Assembly (NCBI GenBank): GCA_000437675.1
Contig: FR901770.1
Span: 1,005-46,879 of the forward strand
DNA from: Prevotella sp. CAG:891
GTDB taxonomy: Bacteria; Bacteroidota; Bacteroidia; Bacteroidales; Bacteroidaceae
DNA length: 45,875 bases
Direction: 5' to 3'
The position numbers and the translations under genes are program-made. How positions within the stretch are numbered: position 1 is the first letter of the stretch; each line of letters opens with the position of its first letter. Below, one piece after another: positions 32,137 to 41,100 of this stretch. The notes beneath the pieces are model-generated. The model searched no databases, was not told where the DNA came from, and was given only the letters and a program-made list of their open reading frames with translations.

Positions 32137-34974
32137 TTACTTTACGACAATGTTGACGATGCGTCCGGGCACCACGATGACTTTCACAATCTGTTTGCCT
32201 TCCAAATGCTTTTGCGTTTGTTCGGCAGCCAGCGCGGTAGCTTCGATTTGCTCCTTCGTGGCGTCAGCCGGGAAGTTGAGGGTGAAACGCGTCTTACCGT
32301 TGAACGAAATGCTCAGCGTTTGGCTCGACTCTTTCAGGAATTCTTCGTTGAACACGGGCCAGGGTGCATCGCACACCGTGGTGTCGTGACCCAGGTTGTG
32401 CCAGAGTTCTTCGGCAATGTGCGGCGTGAAGGGAGCCATGAGTACCACGAGCTGTTCGAGTACGGCGCGGCTCGTGCATTTCTGCTGGGTCAGTTCGCTC
32501 ACTGCAATCATGAAGGCCGGTACTGAGGTGTTGTATGAGAATTCCTCGATGTCCTCGCTCACCTTCTTGATGAGCTTGTGCAGCGACTTCAGGTTTTCGG
32601 GAGTCGGTTCAGCGTCGGTTACTGCCCAATCGCCATTTTTCGGATAGAAAAGGTTCCACGTCTTTTTCAAGAAACGGAAGCAGCCGTCGATACCGTTTGA
32701 ATCCCAGGGTTTGCTCTGGTTGATGGGGCCCAGGAACATTTCGTACAGACGGAGCGTGTCGGCACCGAACTTTTCGACAATCATGTCGGGGTTTACCACG
32801 TTGAACATCGACTTCGACATCTTTTCGATGGCCCAACCGCAAATATACTTGCCATCCTCAAGCACAAATTCAGCATTGGCATATTCCGGACGCCAAGCCT
32901 TGAATGCCTCGATGTCGAGTACGTCGTTTTGCACGATGTTTACGTCGACGTGAATCGGCGTTACATCGTAGTTGTCCTTGAGATTCAGGCTGACGAACGT
33001 ATTGGTGTCCTTGATGCGGTACACAAAGTTCGAACGGCCCTGAATCATACCCTGGTTCACGAGTTTCTGGTAGGGTTCTTCCTTCACCGAAACGCCCAGG
33101 TCGTACAGGAACTTGTTCCAGAATCGGCTGTAAATCAAGTGTCCTGTAGCGTGTTCCGAACCACCGATGTAGAGGTCGACGTTCTGCCAGTATGCACCAG
33201 CTTCCTTGCCTACGAGCGCCTGTTCGTTGCGCGGATCCATGTAGCGCAAGTAGTAGGCCGACGAACCGGCAAAGCCCGGCATGGTCGAGAGTTCGAGAGG
33301 GAACACCGTTACGTGGTCGATGCGGCTGTTATCGGTAATACATTTAGCAGCCTCGTCCCAAGCCCACTTGGTGGCATTGCCCAACGGCGGTTCGCCCGTT
33401 TCGGTGGGCAGGAACTTGGTTACCTCGGGCAGTTCGATAGGCAGACATTCCTCCGGCACGAGTTGCGGCATGCCGTCCTTATAATAGATGGGGAAAGGTT
33501 CGCCCCAGTAGCGTTGACGCGAGAAGATGGCATCGCGCAAGCGGAAGTTCACCTTGACGCGACCCAAGTTGTTTTCGGTCACAAATTTCTTCGTAGCCGC
33601 AATAGCTTCCTTCACCGAAAGTCCGTTCAGGCTGAAGCCCATGAGGCTCTGTTTGCCCTCGGCCGGTGAATTTTGCACCGTACCCTCTTTGGCGTCGAAG
33701 CTCGTTTCGCTCACATCAGCTCCCTCAATCAGCGGAATGATGGGCAAGTTGAAGTGGCGTGCAAAGGCATAGTCGCGCGAGTCGTGTGCAGGCACTGCCA
33801 TGATGGCGCCCGTGCCGTATCCGGCCAATACATAGTCACTAATCCACACCGGAATGGCATCGCCCGTAAAGGGATTGAGTGCATACGAACCACTGAACAC
33901 ACCCGTTACGCGGCGGTCAGCAATGCGTTCGCGTTCCGTACGCTTTTTGGTAGCTTCAAGATAAGCCTCAACCTCAGCCTTCTGTTCGGGCGTGGTGAGT
34001 TGGCCAACGAGTTCGCTTTCGGGAGCCAGCACCATGAAGGTAACACCGAAAATCGTGTCGGCGCGCGTAGTAAAGATGGTAAATTTCAGGTCTGAATCCT
34101 TCACGGCAAACTGCATTTCCGTACCTTCCGAGCGACCAATCCAGTTGCGCTGCGTTTCTTTGATAGAATCCGACCAATCTACAGTGTTGAGTCCGTCGAG
34201 CAAACGCTGTGCGTAAGCCGACACACGCAGACACCATTGTTTCATTTTCTTTTGCACCACGGGGTATCCGCCGCGTTCGCTCACACCGTCGACCACCTCG
34301 TCGTTGGCCAGCACCGTACCCAGTTTCGGGCACCAGTTTACCATGGTTTCGCCCAGATAAGCCATGCGGTAGTTCATGAGCACCTCCTGCTGTTCGCGGC
34401 TGCTCATGTTTTTCCATTCTTCGGCCGTGAAGTGCAATTCTTCCGACTGAGCGGCGTGGATACCCTCCGTACCTTTTTCTTCGAAATGCTTAATCAGGTG
34501 CTCGATGGGTTTAGCCTGTTGGCATTTTGAGCAATAGAATGAGTTAAACATTTTAGCGAAAGCCCATTGCGTCCAGTGGTAGTATTGCGGGTCGCAGGTG
34601 CGGATTTCGCGGTCCCAGTCAAAGCAGAAACCGATTTTATCAAGTTGTTCGCGGTAACGCGCAATATTTTTATTGGTAGTCAGAGCCGGGTGTTGTCCGG
34701 TTTGAATAGCATATTGTTCAGCGGGCAAGCCGTATGCATCATAGCCCATAGGGTTCAGCACGTTGTAACCGCATGAGCGTTTGTAGCGTGCATAGATGTC
34801 TGAAGCAATATATCCGAGCGGGTGTCCCACGTGCAATCCGGCCCCAGAAGGATAGGGGAACATATTCAGCACATAGAATTTCTTTTTCGTATCATCCGCC
34901 TCGACGTGATATGTTTTTTCAGCAGCCCATGTATGCTGCCACTTCTGTTCAATTTCTCTGAAGTTATATTCCAT
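32137..34974 (-). CDS. leuS: Leucyl-tRNA synthetase
   Basis: 945 residues, a full-length class I synthetase that charges tRNA-Leu. The ATP-binding HIGH motif is HVGH at residues 48-51 (within PYPSGAGLHVGHPLGY). The editing (CP1) domain includes FTIFTTRADTIFGVTFMVLAPE and YGTGAIMAVPAHDSRDYAFA with the conserved Asp. The KMSKS motif starts at Lys718 (EKMSKSMFNVVNPD). The C-terminal anticodon-binding part includes LVVLMAPFTPHIAEELW. The first residues (MEYNFREIEQKWQHTW) fix the start. Its promoter lies inside an interspersed repeat (35001-35031). The YitT-family gene follows closely. Confidence 0.98.
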   Translation of the reverse strand: MEYNFREIEQKWQHTWAAEKTYHVEADDTKKKFYVLNMFPYPSGAGLHVGHPLGYIASDIYARYKRSCGYNVLNPMGYDAYGLPAEQYAIQTGQHPALTTNKNIARYREQLDKIGFCFDWDREIRTCDPQYYHWTQWAFAKMFNSFYCSKCQQAKPIEHLIKHFEEKGTEGIHAAQSEELHFTAEEWKNMSSREQQEVLMNYRMAYLGETMVNWCPKLGTVLANDEVVDGVSERGGYPVVQKKMKQWCLRVSAYAQRLLDGLNTVDWSDSIKETQRNWIGRSEGTEMQFAVKDSDLKFTIFTTRADTIFGVTFMVLAPESELVGQLTTPEQKAEVEAYLEATKKRTERERIADRRVTGVFSGSYALNPFTGDAIPVWISDYVLAGYGTGAIMAVPAHDSRDYAFARHFNLPIIPLIEGADVSETSFDAKEGTVQNSPAEGKQSLMGFSLNGLSVKEAIAATKKFVTENNLGRVKVNFRLRDAIFSRQRYWGEPFPIYYKDGMPQLVPEECLPIELPEVTKFLPTETGEPPLGNATKWAWDEAAKCITDNSRIDHVTVFPLELSTMPGFAGSSAYYLRYMDPRNEQALVGKEAGAYWQNVDLYIGGSEHATGHLIYSRFWNKFLYDLGVSVKEEPYQKLVNQGMIQGRSNFVYRIKDTNTFVSLNLKDNYDVTPIHVDVNIVQNDVLDIEAFKAWRPEYANAEFVLEDGKYICGWAIEKMSKSMFNVVNPDMIVEKFGADTLRLYEMFLGPINQSKPWDSNGIDGCFRFLKKTWNLFYPKNGDWAVTDAEPTPENLKSLHKLIKKVSEDIEEFSYNTSVPAFMIAVSELTQQKCTSRAVLEQLVVLMAPFTPHIAEELWHNLGHDTTVCDAPWPVFNEEFLKESSQTLSISFNGKTRFTLNFPADATKEQIEATALAAEQTQKHLEGKQIVKVIVVPGRIVNIVVK

Positions 34975-35000
34975 TACTATGTTTTATATTATATTGGGTG

Positions 35001-35031
35001 CAAAGTTAGTGCAAACCGAATGCAGTACAAA
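35001..35031 (-). promoter_or_regulatory. Consensus promoter of leuS, embedded in a repeat
   Basis: On the minus strand, TTTG (complement of 35028-35031), 19-nt spacer, TAACTTTG (complement of 35001-35008): exact consensus. The spacer is the repeat block GCATTCGGTTTGCAC, so the promoter is part of the repeat unit. The leader would be about 20-25 nt. Confidence 0.8.
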
Positions 35032-35195
35032 GAAAAAGCTTGTTTTTTCTTTGTACTGCTGAGGTGCCGCCTAACTTGGGCGGAGTCAGAGTTAGTACAA
35101 ACCGAATGCAAAGCAAGAAAAAGCTTGTTTTTTCTTTATACTGCTGAGGTGCCGCCTAACTTGGGCGGAGTCAGAGTTAGTACAAACCGAATGCA
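35005..35195 (-). repeat. Interspersed repeat array, region 2
   Basis: Two units of 86 and 85 bp (35005-35090 and 35091-35175) plus a partial third (35176-35195). Each unit has GTTAGTnCAAACCGAATGCA, a hairpin segment with AAAAAGCTTGTTTTTTC, and TGCTGAGGTGCCGCCTAACT. The first and last blocks are the complements of the blocks in region 1 (26712-26940). Confidence 0.9.
35022..35059. repeat. 16-bp hairpin inside the repeat unit
   Basis: GCAGTACAAAGAAAAA at 35022-35037 pairs with TTTTTTCTTTGTACTGC at 35043-35059 (one extra T). The TTTG element of the leuS promoter lies in this stem. The second unit carries a degraded version. Confidence 0.8.
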
Positions 35196-35281
35196 ATTTT
35201 GAATAAAAGACAAGCACAGGGCATCAAACGGCAGGTGAATCTCTTTATGGCGTGCCGATTTAGTTAAAAAAACATAGTATT

Positions 35282-35313
35282 ATTGTCAGACTGAAAACTA
35301 TGGAGTATTTTTA
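35282..35313 (+). promoter_or_regulatory. Candidate promoter of the T9SS metalloprotease gene
   Basis: ATTG at 35282-35285, 20-nt spacer, TATTTTTA at 35306-35313; one mismatch in each box. Confidence 0.4.
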
Positions 35314-35369
35314 GGGCCGAAAAAATTGTAATGATATACTCTTCGTTAAATTCGAACCCAAGTTATTAT

Positions 35370-38300
35370 ATGAAACACGTCTTACTCAGCCTTTTGTTAA
35401 CACCAGCAGTTCTCTGTGCTCAGACCGACAGGCCGAAGCAATCAACTTCGTCAGACGGTGCATCGAAGATGTGCTGCAAGGTAATTGCTCCACTTCATGA
35501 CGAAGTACAGAAATACGTACGACCGCTGGGCGAACCTTCCACCCTGCCCAATGAAAATTCAAAAATTCAGATTTTCGACAACGGAAACGAATACGTTTAC
35601 CGACTCGCCCTTTGCATCAGCCCCTATTACACCCGTCAATACTTTCAAGGCGATAAAGCCAAAGCACGCGAATGGGTGAAAGAGGCCGGTGAATACCTGA
35701 ACACCGTTTATCAGCGCGATCTCGGCATTCGCTTCGAAGTTATTTATGACGATAGGCTGATTCTTACAGAATATCCCGAAGGCTATTCAGATTCGAAATT
35801 TACCAACGACTACGGTACAAAAATTATCAACGGCCTGATTGGCACCGAAAACTACGATTGCGGCATCCTTATTCGTCCCAGTACCACTGTCGACGGCATG
35901 GCAATGCTTGGTGGTGTGTATCAGAATATAACCAAGGCCAATGTGATGTGTACCACTACCTTTTCAACCATAGCCCACGAATTGGGACACCTGTTTGGTG
36001 CCCCGCACTCACACCAGATATCCGGCGGGCAGTGTGTCGAACCCGGCAAGGGAGAATCCATCATGGGTTATGGCGACAATAAGCAGGCCTTTGCTTTGGC
36101 TAGTATTATTTCCATCCGTCGCCGTTTGGGAACCACGCCCTATTATCCCGACAGCCGTCGCGACCCCGCTACGCTCGTAGGCACATCCAGCACTACGGAC
36201 AATATACCCTACGTGGTTGCATCCACCCGCACCAAACCCGTACTGAACCGCAAACTCATACGCAAAAACTACACCATTACCCGCGGAACACGTTTCCAAT
36301 TCAACATCCCCGTTGAAAACGAACAGTCCTCGTTCACCTATGGTGCGCAAAACTACGATGTAGGCAACTATAATTATCAAACCAATGCCCTACAGCCCAT
36401 TTATCCGCTTGCGCCCAACCCCAATGTCATGTTCCAACCCTACTATAATGAAGGAAGGAACGATGAGTGGAAACTCGATGCCGTGATGGTAAAATATTCC
36501 GACTCTTTCCGCCCCGGCCGCTACCAGTTCCTGCTTGCAGCTGCCGATGGCGCGCGCTACGACGTCGAACCCGTCTACCTGCACATTGTTGAAGGAAAGG
36601 CTTTCGAACTGAAAACTGACCTCGGACTGGAGCAGTTCCATGGAAAAGAAATCAACCTCACCTGGGAACCCTGTACCGAACTCTACGGACCCGACAGCCG
36701 CGTACGCATTTCGCTCTCCGATGACTTCGGACAGACCTTTAAATACGTACTCGACGACCAAGTGCCCAACACCGGACAGTGGAAAGGCTATTGGCCCTAC
36801 ATCACCATCAACCGCACCCCCTACCGCAATTTCAGCCAACCCATTCGCGGTGGCGTAGTGAAAATTGAGGTAATTGGCGAAGCCGCCTATTCCGTATCCA
36901 AGGAACAGCCAGCCATGGCCAATCCGACCATCATGTACACCGGCGGCTTCGAACTCATCGACCGTAGCAGCTATGTGCGCTTCAAGGAAGGGCCGGCTCC
37001 CTACCTCCGCCTGAAAGCCGGCGACGAAGTGCCCGCAATGAACGACCTTGTGGCCTATCACAAGAACAATAGCGGAATGACCCAAACCGTGAAGGGCAAG
37101 GAGGAACGCGAAGGCAACGTGATTCGACGCCGCTGGACTGCTACGCTCAACGGCACAACGGGCACCTACACCCAACTCATCATCATCGACGACCCCCAAG
37201 CAGCCGATAAAGCAGCATTGAGCAATCAGGCCGACGCCATTCAGCTCATGGCTACCGACCTATACAAGCATAAAGGCGAGCAGGGCTATCCGCTTTCCAC
37301 ATTGCCCGCCATGCAAAAGTTCGATAAGGCTTACACGGATGTGTTCGATGCAGAAGGCCAATTAAAGTCCGATGTTACGAGCGAACAGGTTGATGCGTTG
37401 CGTCGTTTATTAACCGAAATTACTCAGGTAAAAGACAACGAGGTGGTTAAACCTGCCAATCGTCATTATTACAAGCTGCGTAATTACCAAGATGTGTACG
37501 GACGCTACGACTACTTCTACCTGGCACCGAAGGTGAACGAAACCGACGACAACGGATTTACTAAGGACGTGGCACAGGCCACGGTATGGCGCTGTACGAC
37601 CACTGGCAACGACACTTACGCCTTTGCCGATGCCCAAGGCAAAAATATGGATCTCGAACAGCTGTTTTCGGGATGCAGCAATCAGTTGACCCTCGACCGT
37701 GGCACCACTTGGGGAGCTTTCACCCTGGTCAACGAACGCAAAGCCTGCGCCCAGTTGAGTCAGAATGGTAAATACTTCTCGCGCAATGAGTACTACGTTT
37801 ACGACCCTGAGGGTTACAGAATTAACCGCAACGGTAATTTGTCGACCGACTTCCAGTTCGTACCCGTCGATTTTGTTGAGGCTCGCAAGTCGCCCGGCGA
37901 ACAGCCGTGGAACATTCTCGAAAGCAAGCAGCAGCTCATGCTCAACGATGCTTACACCGACCTGTATGTAGGACGCGCGCTGACGGTGGAACAGCTGAAT
38001 TATACCCGCCATTTCGACGACACCGAATGGCAAACGCTTTATCTGCCCTTTGAAACGAACGTCAGCGACTGGGCTACGCATTGTGAAGTGGCTGCTGTCG
38101 ACCGCGTGCAGCTACCTGCTTCCAACGGCCAAACGCGCGAGGCCATTGCTGAATATGCCGTGCTGACCGAGGGCAAACTTCAGGCCAACCAGCCCTACCT
38201 TATCCGCGCCAAGGCTGCGGGTACCGTCAGCTTTACGTTAAACAACGTGCGTATTCAGCCCACCGACGAATCGCCTGTCAACCTCAATACGCCGGGCTAT

Positions 38301-39161
38301 ACCGTAAGTATTTGCGGAAATTATGGCATAATCACGGGCGACAAACTGACCGCGGCCAAGGGCTATGCTCTGCAAGGCGGCGAATTGCGCAAGGCCACAG
38401 CCTCTACCCCCCAGTTGCCCTCTATGCGCTGGTATCTCAGTGTAGTGCCGCAGTCGGGTAGTGCCGAAACCCTGCCCGAGCGCATTGTGTTGGTGAAAAA
38501 GGGCGAAGCACCCGTGGCCACCCTTGCCATTGCAACCGCCGAAGGCTACGGCACCATCTACACCGAAAGCAGCTATGTCATGCCGCAAGGCGTGGTGGGC
38601 TATGCCGTGACGCAAGCCGATACCGATCGTCGTGAACTCGGCCTTACCGAGGCTTATGTAGGTGGCGAAACTGTGCCTGCACACACAGCCTTGCTTGTGA
38701 AAGGCGAAAAACGCAACTACCTGCTTTTTGCCCCCACGCCCCAATCGGCCGAAGGTAAGCCCGCTCCTCAAGGCAATCTGCTGCTTGGCACAGCCACTGA
38801 GGCGCAGACCGCAGCACCCAACGGAGAGTCAGCCGCCACGTATCGCTTCTACAAGCTTTACTATGCCGACCCCGACCACACCGGCACGAAGCGTCTGGGC
38901 TTCTACTGGGGAGCTTCAGAAGGTGCCCCCTTCCGCAGTCAGGCCCACAAAGCCTATTTAGCCCTGACCAGCGAAATGGCCATGAACATCAGTGGCTTCC
39001 TGCTTCCCGGCGACGTTACCGGCATCGACACCCCCTTAGCCCCCGGTACGCAGCCCCTCGTGGTTTACACCCTCACCGGTGTTCGCCTCCATCCTTCCAC
39101 GCTCAGTGATTTGCCTGCTGGCATTTACATTGTCAATGGAAAGAAAATGGTCATTAAATAA
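35370..39161 (+). CDS. Secreted zinc metalloprotease (M12-like) with T9SS tail
   Basis: 1263 residues from the ATG at 35370; the ATG at 35331 adds 13 polar residues before the signal peptide (MKHVLLSLLLTPAVLCAQ). The catalytic domain spans about 65-285, with the extended zinc motif HELGHLFGAPH at 203-213 (three His ligands, Glu204 as base) and SIMGYG as the Met-turn, as in reprolysin-like M12 peptidases. Residues about 290-590 hold Ig/fibronectin-like modules. A later beta-sandwich (about 870-950, TLYLPFET and QANQPYLIRA) is shared with the PCMD cargo proteins. The tail LPAGIYIVNGKKMVIK is a T9SS signal. It would act at the cell surface or outside; substrate unknown. The small peptide gene at 39197 follows by 35 nt. 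Confidence 0.88.
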   Translation: MKHVLLSLLLTPAVLCAQTDRPKQSTSSDGASKMCCKVIAPLHDEVQKYVRPLGEPSTLPNENSKIQIFDNGNEYVYRLALCISPYYTRQYFQGDKAKAREWVKEAGEYLNTVYQRDLGIRFEVIYDDRLILTEYPEGYSDSKFTNDYGTKIINGLIGTENYDCGILIRPSTTVDGMAMLGGVYQNITKANVMCTTTFSTIAHELGHLFGAPHSHQISGGQCVEPGKGESIMGYGDNKQAFALASIISIRRRLGTTPYYPDSRRDPATLVGTSSTTDNIPYVVASTRTKPVLNRKLIRKNYTITRGTRFQFNIPVENEQSSFTYGAQNYDVGNYNYQTNALQPIYPLAPNPNVMFQPYYNEGRNDEWKLDAVMVKYSDSFRPGRYQFLLAAADGARYDVEPVYLHIVEGKAFELKTDLGLEQFHGKEINLTWEPCTELYGPDSRVRISLSDDFGQTFKYVLDDQVPNTGQWKGYWPYITINRTPYRNFSQPIRGGVVKIEVIGEAAYSVSKEQPAMANPTIMYTGGFELIDRSSYVRFKEGPAPYLRLKAGDEVPAMNDLVAYHKNNSGMTQTVKGKEEREGNVIRRRWTATLNGTTGTYTQLIIIDDPQAADKAALSNQADAIQLMATDLYKHKGEQGYPLSTLPAMQKFDKAYTDVFDAEGQLKSDVTSEQVDALRRLLTEITQVKDNEVVKPANRHYYKLRNYQDVYGRYDYFYLAPKVNETDDNGFTKDVAQATVWRCTTTGNDTYAFADAQGKNMDLEQLFSGCSNQLTLDRGTTWGAFTLVNERKACAQLSQNGKYFSRNEYYVYDPEGYRINRNGNLSTDFQFVPVDFVEARKSPGEQPWNILESKQQLMLNDAYTDLYVGRALTVEQLNYTRHFDDTEWQTLYLPFETNVSDWATHCEVAAVDRVQLPASNGQTREAIAEYAVLTEGKLQANQPYLIRAKAAGTVSFTLNNVRIQPTDESPVNLNTPGYTVSICGNYGIITGDKLTAAKGYALQGGELRKATASTPQLPSMRWYLSVVPQSGSAETLPERIVLVKKGEAPVATLAIATAEGYGTIYTESSYVMPQGVVGYAVTQADTDRRELGLTEAYVGGETVPAHTALLVKGEKRNYLLFAPTPQSAEGKPAPQGNLLLGTATEAQTAAPNGESAATYRFYKLYYADPDHTGTKRLGFYWGASEGAPFRSQAHKAYLALTSEMAMNISGFLLPGDVTGIDTPLAPGTQPLVVYTLTGVRLHPSTLSDLPAGIYIVNGKKMVIK

Positions 39162-39196
39162 ACTTGCCAAATACGCACAGATTAAAACTGAAAACA

Positions 39197-39379
39197 ATGA
39201 AGAAAAAGTATGTAGCACCCTCCGTGGCAGTCATTGCCCTTGATGCAGCTTTGCCCTTGATGAACTCAGGAGGCCCGGAATCATCATCGCCCACCATTGG
39301 CGATTACTTCGACCCGGAGGATGCTGTTGATCAATTTAGCTCGAACAAGTCATGGAATGATTCATGGAACAACGAGTAA
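39197..39379 (+). CDS. Small peptide with NSGG motif and Trp/Asp-rich C-terminus
   Basis: Sixty residues from the ATG at 39197 (MKKKYVAPSVAVIALDAALP); an in-frame ATG at 39164 adds 11 residues and lies almost on the protease stop. It aligns with the peptide at 10105-10293: the same M-x-K-K-x-Y-x-A-P start, LPLMNSGG at 19-26 and a Trp-containing end (NKSWNDSWNNE). There is no Sec signal peptide or membrane helix. It begins 35 nt after the stop of the T9SS metalloprotease and ends 44 nt before a strong terminator, so the two genes should share a transcript. No function is established; a secreted double-glycine peptide, a cargo-associated factor or a short regulator are possible. Confidence 0.78.
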   Translation: MKKKYVAPSVAVIALDAALPLMNSGGPESSSPTIGDYFDPEDAVDQFSSNKSWNDSWNNE

Positions 39380-39423
39380 TACGTAGATGTTGAACATTGT
39401 TCCCAACATCGCTGTTTATACAT

Positions 39424-39458
39424 AAAAAAAAGGTTGACCGCAAAGTCAACCTTTTTTT
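39424..39458. terminator. Bidirectional terminator after the peptide gene
   Basis: AAAAAAAGGTTGAC pairs with GTCAACCTTTTTTT across a 6-nt loop (CGCAAA); perfect 14-bp stem with oligo-T on both strands. Confidence 0.92.
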
Positions 39459-39560
39459 AGTACCCTTTTGTCACGATGTATTCATTCGCTTCCCTGCAGT
39501 TTGTTTCATTCCCCATCTGCTTGCTTGGCACTCTTCCGTTCATAGTCAATGATTTTTTAA

Positions 39561-39607
39561 ATAAAAAGAAGTCGGCAGGAAGTGGCTTGTATGCACTTTC
39601 TGCCGAC
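39561..39607 (-). terminator. Terminator of the aminopeptidase C gene
   Basis: GTCGGCAGGAAGTG at 39571-39584 pairs with CACTTTCTGCCGAC at 39594-39607 (one G-U pair). On the minus strand a T-rich run follows (TTCTTTTTATTTA). Confidence 0.85.
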
Positions 39608-39646
39608 CTCTTATGGTCAGTCTGTTCGACACAGCTGTTAATCAAC

Positions 39647-41050
39647 TTATTCCTCGCCTGCGAAAAGAGGATCCCAGGCAGGAAGCAACGTGGGCTTCTG
39701 CTTGAGCAGTTCGAGCGTGGCGGCAGGAACGTACTTCTTGTCGACTACGAGGCGGAATGAATATTCGTCGAACCATTCGTCCGTCATAATCAAGTGGCCG
39801 TTGTGGCCCGAAGTAGCACCCCAAGAGTTTTCAACCATCCACTTCGTCGGTTTGCCGTTGGCGTCGAGGTCTACGGCCATCAGCGTCATGGCATGGCTCG
39901 ACGCCGATGCAAAGGTGCTGATGCGTTCAGCCTTCGTCATGGGGAAGTTGGTGCCGAAAAGCGACTCGTAGTCGTAGTTCTGCAACGAAAGAATACCCGT
40001 TTTGCCGTTCAGAAATTTGCCCACGTCGCATGAGTAGTACATCATCGTTGAGTCCTTGATCGAGGCAATGGCCATCTGCTTGATTTCCTCCATCGGCAGG
40101 TTCAGGTAAGTCCATTGCTGGCCATCGTACGAGTGACGGTCCATGTCGATGGTGTAGGTTTTATGATACGGACGCGAAGGGTCGTTCATGAGCATCACAT
40201 AGGTGTTCTTCAAGTCGGTGCCCACATATTCCTTGTAGAAGCTCTGCGGGGTGTACTTTTTCGTGCTCACCGGTTTGCCGTTGGCATCCTTCATGGTCCA
40301 GGTAAACTCCTGTACGGGTTCGCCGAGCGAAACAGCCAGAATGTGGTAAATGGTGCCGAGCATCTCTGTTTTGCGCTTTTCGAGTGCAGCTGCTTTCTCG
40401 CCCTTTTCAGCCGCCTTGCGCAGCGTCAAACCGTATTCGCGGAGTTTCAGGCTGATGAGTTCAGCCATTTTGGCCGTGTTGTTGGCGCTGAACGATTCAG
40501 GCATCACATCGGCAGGCACAATGCCGTACTTGCTTACCACGTCAACCACACCGCAGAACGTACCACCGTCCGACAGCGGGTGCTGGAATAGCCATTCAAC
40601 GAGTTTGTCGCTCATCGGCTTCTTGGCATTGTCGATAACTGCTTGCAGGAAGAGGTTCGACTTTTCCAACTGGTCGTAGAAGAACGAGTAGCTCTGTGAG
40701 AATTGGAAAGCACCGAGGTTGTAGTCCTTAATCATTTTTGAGCGCATCACGTTCATGCCCGTGAACAGCCAGCAGCGTCCCGAACTCTGTTGGTCAGTAA
40801 TGCCCTTTGAAGGTACAGTGTTCGAGAAATAGGTGTCACCTACAGCCGGGTTGTTGGCACGCGTAGCCAACTGGTTGATGGGTGCACCGGCCAACGCGTT
40901 GCGCAGGGCAGTAGTGGTTTGAGCGGCAGGCTGTGCCTTTTTGATTTGTTGCAACATTTCAGGCGAAATGCCACCCTTGCCTACAGTCTGCGCATTCATG
41001 GGCAGTGAGGCAGCCAGCAAAAGAGAATACAGAAAATGCTTAGTCTTCAT
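39647..41050 (-). CDS. pepC: Exported C1-like aminopeptidase (bleomycin hydrolase/PepC family)
   Basis: 467 residues from the ATG at 41050; the in-frame extension to 41152 overlaps the PAP2 gene and is not used. It is a papain-fold cysteine peptidase that trims N-terminal residues from peptides. The catalytic Cys93 lies in DQQSSGRCWLFTGMNVMR, the His in SSHAMTLMAVDLD and the Asn in KWMVENSWGATSGHNG. C-terminal residues are LFAGEE rather than the buried-tail form of yeast bleomycin hydrolase. A signal peptide (MKTKHFLYSLLLAASLPMNA before Gln) is present, so it acts in the periplasm, unlike cytoplasmic PepC of lactic acid bacteria. It follows the PAP2-family gene by 50 nt. Confidence 0.92.
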   Translation of the reverse strand: MKTKHFLYSLLLAASLPMNAQTVGKGGISPEMLQQIKKAQPAAQTTTALRNALAGAPINQLATRANNPAVGDTYFSNTVPSKGITDQQSSGRCWLFTGMNVMRSKMIKDYNLGAFQFSQSYSFFYDQLEKSNLFLQAVIDNAKKPMSDKLVEWLFQHPLSDGGTFCGVVDVVSKYGIVPADVMPESFSANNTAKMAELISLKLREYGLTLRKAAEKGEKAAALEKRKTEMLGTIYHILAVSLGEPVQEFTWTMKDANGKPVSTKKYTPQSFYKEYVGTDLKNTYVMLMNDPSRPYHKTYTIDMDRHSYDGQQWTYLNLPMEEIKQMAIASIKDSTMMYYSCDVGKFLNGKTGILSLQNYDYESLFGTNFPMTKAERISTFASASSHAMTLMAVDLDANGKPTKWMVENSWGATSGHNGHLIMTDEWFDEYSFRLVVDKKYVPAATLELLKQKPTLLPAWDPLFAGEE

Positions 41051-41100
41051 GATTCGTATAGTATTTAAATGATAGATATTCGGGAAATGAATTGGCAGCC

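Larger units (their letters stand above)
34975..35369. other. Divergent intergenic region, leuS / metalloprotease
   Basis: 395 bp; no gene. Mostly the inverted copy of the interspersed repeat array (35005-35195), with the leuS promoter at its leuS-proximal end and a weaker promoter for the metalloprotease at 35282-35313. Confidence 0.75.
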
